Shown here one piece after another: positions 59,202 to 64,000 of a DNA stretch of 64,000 nucleotides; positions within the stretch are counted from its first letter, which is position 1, and each line of letters starts with the position of its first letter. Made by a program: the position numbers and the translations under genes. This stretch comes from Granulosicoccus sp045110515 (GTDB lineage Bacteria > Pseudomonadota > Gammaproteobacteria > Granulosicoccales > Granulosicoccaceae). Under the pieces are notes generated by a model, which was not told the origin of the DNA, did no database searches, and saw only the letters and a list, made by a program, of their open reading frames with translations. Where the stretch lies: the NCBI GenBank assembly GCA_045110515.1, contig JBGCGD010000009.1, positions 1 to 64,000 of the forward strand, read 5' to 3'.

Positions 59202-60512
59202 ATGAGTACTGGCTTTTTTGGTGATATCGAAAAAATTCCGTTTGGCGGTTCCGATAGCGTTAATCCGTTAGAGTTTCGTCATTACCAGCCCGATGAGATC
59301 ATCATGGGCAAGCGGATGGAAGATCACCTGCGCTTTGCGGTTTGTTACTGGCATAACTTTGTCTGGCCGGGTGGAGATCCGTTTGGCGGGCAAACCTTCG
59401 AGCGTCCTTGGTTTGGTGACACGATAGAAAACGCCAAACTCAAGGCCGATGTTGCCTTTGAAATGTTTTCAGCCCTGGGTGTTCCGTACTACTGCTTTCA
59501 TGATTTCGATATGCGACCAGATGGAAACTCGTTTGCAGAGAACACACGCAATCTGGAAATAATGACGGATTACTTGGGGGAGAAAATGGATGCCACAGGT
59601 TTGAAGTTGTTGTGGGGTACTGCGAATCTGTTTTCACACCGCCGATACATGTCCGGCGCGTCAACCAATCCAGACCCGGATGTCTTCGCGTTTTCAGCGG
59701 CAACAGTGAAAACCTGCATAGATGCAACGCATAAGTTAAAGGGTGAAAACTACGTATTGTGGGGCGGTCGCGAGGGCTACGAAACGTTGCTGAACACCGA
59801 CGTCGCCAGAGAGTTGGACCAGTTGGGGCGTTTTCTTAATATGGTTGTTGAGTACAAACATAAGATTGGTTTCAAAGGGGCCATCTTGATTGAACCCAAG
59901 CCGCAGGAACCTACCAAGCACCAATACGACTTTGACGTGGCCACGGTCTACGGTTTTCTGAAGCGTTATGGTTTGGAAAACGAAGTGCGAGTCAACATCG
60001 AACAGGGGCACGCCATCCTGGCCGGTCATTCATTCGAGCATGAGCTAGCACTGGCAAATGCACTGGGTATTTTTGGTTCAATCGATATGAATCGAAACGA
60101 CTACCAGTCTGGTTGGGATACCGATCAATTCCCCAACAACGTTCCAGAAATGGCTTTAGCCTACTATCATGTCTTGCAGGGAGGAGGCTTTACGACAGGC
60201 GGTACTAACTTTGATGCCAAGTTGCGTCGTCAGTCAATCGATCCGGAAGACCTGCTGATTGCTCATATCGGTGGCATGGATTGCTGCGCTCGCGGTCTGA
60301 AAGCGGCTGCGAAAATGCTCGAAGACGGTGCTTTATCAACACCAATGACTGAACGATATGCGGGTTGGGAGGACAAAACAGCTCAGCAAATGCTCGATGG
60401 GACGTTAGGTCTTGATGACATCGCGGCTCATGTCTTGCAAAATGACGTAAATCCAACTCCGAGATCAGGAAGGCAGGAGAAGCTTGAAAATATTGTCAAT
60501 CGATACGTATAA
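59202..60512 (+). CDS. xylA: Xylose isomerase (class II)
   Basis: A 436-residue enzyme, the usual length for class II. Catalytic His in YYCFHDFDMRPDG, WGGREGYETLLNTD, the metal-binding Glu and Lys in GAILIEPKPQEPTKHQYDFD, IEQGHAILAGHSFEHE and SIDMNRNDYQSGWDTDQFP are all present. It turns D-xylose to D-xylulose, the substrate of XylB. It is 85 bases after xylG, and its 3' end overlaps the start of the DUF4159 gene by 29 bases. Confidence 0.95.
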   Translation: MSTGFFGDIEKIPFGGSDSVNPLEFRHYQPDEIIMGKRMEDHLRFAVCYWHNFVWPGGDPFGGQTFERPWFGDTIENAKLKADVAFEMFSALGVPYYCFHDFDMRPDGNSFAENTRNLEIMTDYLGEKMDATGLKLLWGTANLFSHRRYMSGASTNPDPDVFAFSAATVKTCIDATHKLKGENYVLWGGREGYETLLNTDVARELDQLGRFLNMVVEYKHKIGFKGAILIEPKPQEPTKHQYDFDVATVYGFLKRYGLENEVRVNIEQGHAILAGHSFEHELALANALGIFGSIDMNRNDYQSGWDTDQFPNNVPEMALAYYHVLQGGGFTTGGTNFDAKLRRQSIDPEDLLIAHIGGMDCCARGLKAAAKMLEDGALSTPMTERYAGWEDKTAQQMLDGTLGLDDIAAHVLQNDVNPTPRSGRQEKLENIVNRYV

Positions 60513-61359
60513 GGCGTTCGGTATAGCCGGCCTACTTACGGCCGGCTTGTTTACGACCGGCTCGGTACAAGCCGAGCTGGCCATTTGCAGTACCCCTCAG
60601 CGGCCGGAGTGCCCAGCAGCCCTCAGCCGCCCTGCCAACGAAGAATTCACGTTCTCCCGCTTGATATTTAATGACAACCAGGCGGCGATTGAAAATCTGG
60701 GCGATCGGATCGGTTATCCACACTGGCAGGCGGACTGCTCAGAGTCGGAGCCGCATTTTATTGCAGCCTTGAAGCGTTTAACTCGCCTGGATACCAATAC
60801 CGATAGCCAATCCATTTTTTTACTGGATGAGCGCATCTACGACTACCCGATGTTGTATGTCGTTGAAGCAGGTTTTGCCTCATTCTCAACGCCTGAGGCT
60901 GAAAACTTACGGGAATACTTACTCCGTGGTGGATTTCTTTTGGTTGATGATTTTCACGGCTCCTACCAGTGGGAGCAGTTTGAGAATTGGATGGGACAGG
61001 TATTTCCCGATCGTCCCATTGTCGATATTCCGCCTGAGCACGAAATCTTCAACGTGCATTTTGATATCGATGAATTCATCCAGATACCCGGCCTAAGAGC
61101 GCTGTGCTTGAATCCTGGGGAGACTTGGGAATTACCCATTGAGAAAAGTTCGCTGGTTAACGAAAGCAACACGTCGCGTCAGCAACCTAAATGGCGCGGT
61201 GTGCTGGATGACGATGGACGAGTGATGTCTATCATCAATTGGAATATGGATTTAGGGGATGCTTGGGAGCATGCGGATATGGAAGAATACAGTGCTCTAT
61301 ACACAGCTACGGCTTATCGCTTGGGCGTCAATTACGTACTCTACGGCATGACTCACTAG
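60484..61359 (+). CDS. DUF4159 secreted protein in the xylose operon
   Basis: A 291-residue protein with signal peptide (AFGIAGLLTAGLFTTGSVQA) and a DUF4159 domain (FTFSRLIFNDN ... PMLYVVEAGFASFSTPEAENLREYLLRGGFLLVDDFHGSYQWEQFENWMGQVFPDRPIVDIPPEHEIFNVHFDI ... YALYTATAYRLGVNYVLYGMTH-like end). The fold is class I glutamine amidotransferase-like without the catalytic Cys. The start is TTG inside xylA, with AGGAGA 3-8 bases before it. The function is unknown; the link to xylose is by position only. Confidence 0.82.
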   Translation: MKILSIDTYKAFGIAGLLTAGLFTTGSVQAELAICSTPQRPECPAALSRPANEEFTFSRLIFNDNQAAIENLGDRIGYPHWQADCSESEPHFIAALKRLTRLDTNTDSQSIFLLDERIYDYPMLYVVEAGFASFSTPEAENLREYLLRGGFLLVDDFHGSYQWEQFENWMGQVFPDRPIVDIPPEHEIFNVHFDIDEFIQIPGLRALCLNPGETWELPIEKSSLVNESNTSRQQPKWRGVLDDDGRVMSIINWNMDLGDAWEHADMEEYSALYTATAYRLGVNYVLYGMTH

Positions 61360-61409
61360 AGGGTTCGATAAATCACACATCCAGCTCAGTATCGTAAACC
61401 CTGACGCAG

Positions 61410-61447
61410 AAAAGCCCAACATTGTTTAACACCATGTTGGGCTTTTT
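61410..61447. terminator. Bidirectional terminator between the xylose operon and GAPDH
   Basis: AAAGCCCAACAT (61411-61422) pairs with ATGTTGGGCTTT (61434-61445), 12 perfect pairs, with A-run and T-run on the two sides. It ends the plus-strand xylose operon and the minus-strand GAPDH gene. Confidence 0.9.
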
Positions 61448-61466
61448 CTATTTGTGCGTTTGAATA

Positions 61467-62909
61467 TTAAGAGACGTTGACGATATTCAATCCAACCATA
61501 TGCTGCATAACGCGAAGTACCTGCGTGCTATAACCAAACTCGTTGTCGTACCAGACGTACAGGACACAACGATTGCCATCAACAATGGTAGCCACTGAAT
61601 CGAAGATAGCGGGTTCCGGTGTTCCGACAAAGTCTGTGGAGACGACTTCAGTACTGTATGAGTAGCTTATCTGCTGGTGTAAATCAGAGTTGAATGCCAT
61701 CTCGCGAACAAATTCATTGAGCTCATCGCGTGTTGTGGTGGTATCTAAATTTAAGTTACAAACCGCCATGGATACATTCGGAGTGGGTACACGAATGGCA
61801 TTACCCGTGAGCTTTCCCGCAAGCTCTGGTAGCGCTTTAGCCACAGCTTTAGCAGCACCTGTCGATGTCAGTACCATATTCAGTGGTGCACTACGTCCAC
61901 GGCGTTCAGCCGAATGGTAGTTATCGATAAGGTTCTGATCATTGGTGTAGGAGTGAACAGTTTCAACGTGGCCATTGGCAACACCAAAACGATCATTAAT
62001 CACTTTCAATACGGGCGTGATTGCGTTGGTGGTACAGCTAGCTGCGCAGATGATTTTGTCCGCGTCGTCAATCATGTCATCGTTAACACCGTACACGATG
62101 TTTTTGATATCGCCACCAGCCGGGGCGGTTAATAAAACTTTTTCAGCACCTTTTGGTACGAGGTGTCTGCCCAAGCTTTCTTCGTCTTTAAACACACCCG
62201 TGTTGTCAACGATAAGTGCGTTCTGAATGCCATATTCGGTGTAGTCGATGTCTTCAGGTTGGTTGGCATAGATCACTTTAATAAAATTGCCATTCGCGAT
62301 GATGGCACTTTGCTCTTCATCTACCGTGATGTGCCCGTTAAACGGGCCGTGAATAGAATCACGTCTTAATAAACTTGCACGTTTTCTTAAGTCACCGTTT
62401 TTACCGCCTCGAACAACGATAGCCCGTAATCGTAAGGGGTTGTTTGAGGTCGTGCGCTCGATGAGAAGACGCGCGAGAATACGACCAATACGACCGAAGC
62501 CGTACAACACGACATCGCGAGGCTCATTTAATACGGACGGCGAGTCAGGCACATTGTTCAAAGCATCTTGTACGAACGCTTTCAAAGCTACTGCATCATG
62601 TAGTGCATTAGCCGAGCGCGCTCTGTAGGCCAACTTACCGATATCTATTCGTGAACTTCCCGGGTTGATGTCTTCAACCGCTTTCAATACCGGACTGGTG
62701 TCCACCACTGAAACGCGTTCTCCGACAACCTGAATCGCTTGCTGGTGTGCTTTGACGATGTCAATAGTTGAACCGTTCATCAGTTTACGACCGAAGACCG
62801 TGATGATGACCCCGCGGTTACGATACAACGAACCCACGGCCGGAATCATTTGCTCGGCAAGTCCTTGTTCTTCAATATAGTTTTCGAGATAGGTCTGAGT
62901 GTTGGTCAC
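61467..62909 (-). CDS. Glyceraldehyde-3-phosphate dehydrogenase, long form
   Basis: A 480-residue GAPDH, about 140 residues longer than GapA because of an N-terminal extension (residues 1-125) that precedes the Rossmann motif YGFGRIGRILARLL. The catalytic Cys lies in CAASCTTNAITPV, the His and substrate residues in VHSYTNDQNLIDNYHSAERRGRSAPLNM, and WYDNEFGYSTQVLRVM is the family's C-terminal motif. Long GAPDHs of this kind occur in many gammaproteobacteria beside a normal GapA. It may serve gluconeogenesis. It is monocistronic. Confidence 0.9.
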   Translation of the reverse strand: MTNTQTYLENYIEEQGLAEQMIPAVGSLYRNRGVIITVFGRKLMNGSTIDIVKAHQQAIQVVGERVSVVDTSPVLKAVEDINPGSSRIDIGKLAYRARSANALHDAVALKAFVQDALNNVPDSPSVLNEPRDVVLYGFGRIGRILARLLIERTTSNNPLRLRAIVVRGGKNGDLRKRASLLRRDSIHGPFNGHITVDEEQSAIIANGNFIKVIYANQPEDIDYTEYGIQNALIVDNTGVFKDEESLGRHLVPKGAEKVLLTAPAGGDIKNIVYGVNDDMIDDADKIICAASCTTNAITPVLKVINDRFGVANGHVETVHSYTNDQNLIDNYHSAERRGRSAPLNMVLTSTGAAKAVAKALPELAGKLTGNAIRVPTPNVSMAVCNLNLDTTTTRDELNEFVREMAFNSDLHQQISYSYSTEVVSTDFVGTPEPAIFDSVATIVDGNRCVLYVWYDNEFGYSTQVLRVMQHMVGLNIVNVS

Positions 62910-63121
62910 GAATTTTTCTACCTTGAGTTGAATTAGTTCTTAATACGATGTGCGGTTCGCAGATTGTACCTAGGTTATCGGGCGCAATCTTACTGGCTGT
63001 AGCTCACATTTATGAGGAATACTCAGTATTGTTGGTGCGGCATGTGTTTACAGTTGTGAATATGTGGCATAGATCGCGTAGAATCGCTCAATCACGGAAA
63101 AAGGCCACGGCGCAGTCGTTA

Positions 63122-64000
63122 ATGGACAACACAGCTCCGCATTCACTGCTACGTCGAGGTGAGATGCTCAATTGGTACAAAATTGAGCGTGTGCTGGGGC
63201 GTGGTGGCTTTGGTGTTATATACCTGGCCACGGACACTAACCTTGATCACAAGGTTGCAATCAAAGAGTACAGGGTATTAGAAACCGCTGGGAACGTTGA
63301 GAAGCGAACTGGCAGTCTTTCAGACAACATCGACGCGAGCGATGGGATGCGACGCTTCATAGCCGAGGCACGTAACCTGGTCCGATTTAAACATCCTAAT
63401 ATTGTGCGTGTTATGTCGGTGTTCGAACTCAATGACACTGCCTACATTGTCATGGAGTTTGAGGAGGGAATTGATTTCCGGGAATACCTTCAGAATCCAA
63501 TAAACCGCCGCGAGTCCTCTCTAAAAAAGCTGCTGGTACCTATTGTGGATGGACTAGCTCAAGTGCATCAATCCGGTTTTATACACAGAGACATAAAACC
63601 AGCCAATATCTTGGTTCGAAAAAGCGGCTCGCCGGTTCTATTAGATTTTGGTTCTGCCAGAAGTGCTCACTCGGCACAAACCGAGCCTTTAACAGCGCTG
63701 GTCTCTGCAGGCTATGCGCCTTTGGAACAATACAGTGGTGTTAGTGAACGTGAACAAGGGCCATGGACAGATATCTATGCCCTAGGTGCTGTATTGTATT
63801 TTGCGGTAACCGGTGTTGAACCTGTTGACAGTGCAAAGCGAGGCTCTGCGATGCTCAACGGCGGGCTGGACCCCATGCTAAAAGCTCGTATGTTAGGGCA
63901 GGGGCAGTACTCTGCGCCTTTTTTAGCGGCAATTGACTGGGCGTTGCAGTTTCGAATTTCAGAGCGTCCACAATCCCTGTCGGTTTGGATGCAGGCCATG
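63122..64000 (+). CDS. Serine/threonine protein kinase, 3' end outside the window
   Basis: From ATG 63122 an open frame of 293 codons runs to the window edge. Glycine loop LGRGGFGVIYLA, the ATP Lys in VAIKEYRV, the HRD loop FIHRDIKPANILV, DFG in VLLDFGSAR, and APE-like YAPLEQYSG make it an active Hanks-type kinase. The Y-x-P-x-E-Q-Y variant and the HxDxKPxN loop are typical of bacterial kinases of the type-VI-secretion or stress group. A C-terminal membrane or sensor part probably follows. Confidence 0.88.
   Translation, partial: MDNTAPHSLLRRGEMLNWYKIERVLGRGGFGVIYLATDTNLDHKVAIKEYRVLETAGNVEKRTGSLSDNIDASDGMRRFIAEARNLVRFKHPNIVRVMSVFELNDTAYIVMEFEEGIDFREYLQNPINRRESSLKKLLVPIVDGLAQVHQSGFIHRDIKPANILVRKSGSPVLLDFGSARSAHSAQTEPLTALVSAGYAPLEQYSGVSEREQGPWTDIYALGAVLYFAVTGVEPVDSAKRGSAMLNGGLDPMLKARMLGQGQYSAPFLAAIDWALQFRISERPQSLSVWMQAM

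Overview
The window looks like chromosomal DNA of a free-living, probably marine, gammaproteobacterium. Support comes from a LexA box of the gammaproteobacterial CTGT-N8-ACAG type, a tRNA-Ser with its CCA encoded, a ZrgA-like zinc-uptake cassette, a YbhL/YccA-type Bax inhibitor, a long-form GAPDH, an OmpA protein with thrombospondin type-3 repeats, and many genes for small marine-type substrates. The genus cannot be named from sequence alone. There are no phage genes, insertion sequences or CRISPR arrays.

Layout. 0-7 kb: an acetyltransferase, two about 90% identical secreted proteins of unknown function (732-1226 and 5827-6318) with matching upstream promoters, a frameshifted DUF6434 gene, a PhyH-type dioxygenase, a pilin, and the divergent idonate/gluconate pair idnO-idnD around a GntR/IdnR-like operator. 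6.7-12.4 kb: a minus-strand catabolic cluster with a DDAH-type amidinohydrolase, two Rieske oxygenases, a beta-hydroxyacid dehydrogenase, a HisC-like aminotransferase and an ABM monooxygenase. 12.5-18.8 kb: an RNA m5U methyltransferase, an acyl-CoA dehydrogenase / APH-type kinase / SDR operon resembling the 4-hydroxyacyl-CoA (levulinate) pathway, a radical SAM gene under a perfect LexA palindrome, and the remains of a class V aminotransferase.

19.4-26.8 kb holds one continuous 2,447-codon frame (signal peptide, LamG-like domain, dozens of Ca-binding D-x-D-x-D-G repeats including six exact 276-bp modules, a sorting-tail-like segment, an OmpA barrel and an OmpA peptidoglycan-binding domain). 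It is interrupted by exactly two in-frame stop codons. 26.8-35.4 kb: an MFS exporter with a divergent GlxA-like regulator, LysE, a signal-less solute-binding protein, an NfeD/SPFH pair, and an SDR/HpsN-like dehydrogenase pair divergent from a LacI regulator across two tandem operators.

35.4-49.8 kb: envelope genes (a TPR-like lipoprotein, a HAMP protein, cardiolipin synthase plus an EEP phosphatase, a Bax inhibitor), tRNA-Ser(UGA), a five-gene zinc-type operon whose ZrgA carries 25 tandem 9-bp repeats encoding HEE/HKE, then three paralogous OmpA-like lipoproteins associated with an amino-acid binding protein and a TlpA-like thioredoxin. 49.8-61.4 kb: a xylose regulon with xylF-xylH-xylG-xylA and a DUF4159 gene on plus, and on minus a ROK regulator, a di-haem oxidoreductase, an ASPIC/UnbV FG-GAP protein and xylB. 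The two arms diverge from a ROK-type inverted repeat. The window ends with a long GAPDH and the start of a Ser/Thr protein kinase.

The most unusual items are the giant repeat protein with two nonsense codons and an internal sorting tail plus signal peptide, the Rieske-Rieske-DDAH cassette, the redox and surface genes embedded in the xylose operon, the OmpA-like lipoprotein family, and the LexA-controlled radical SAM gene.
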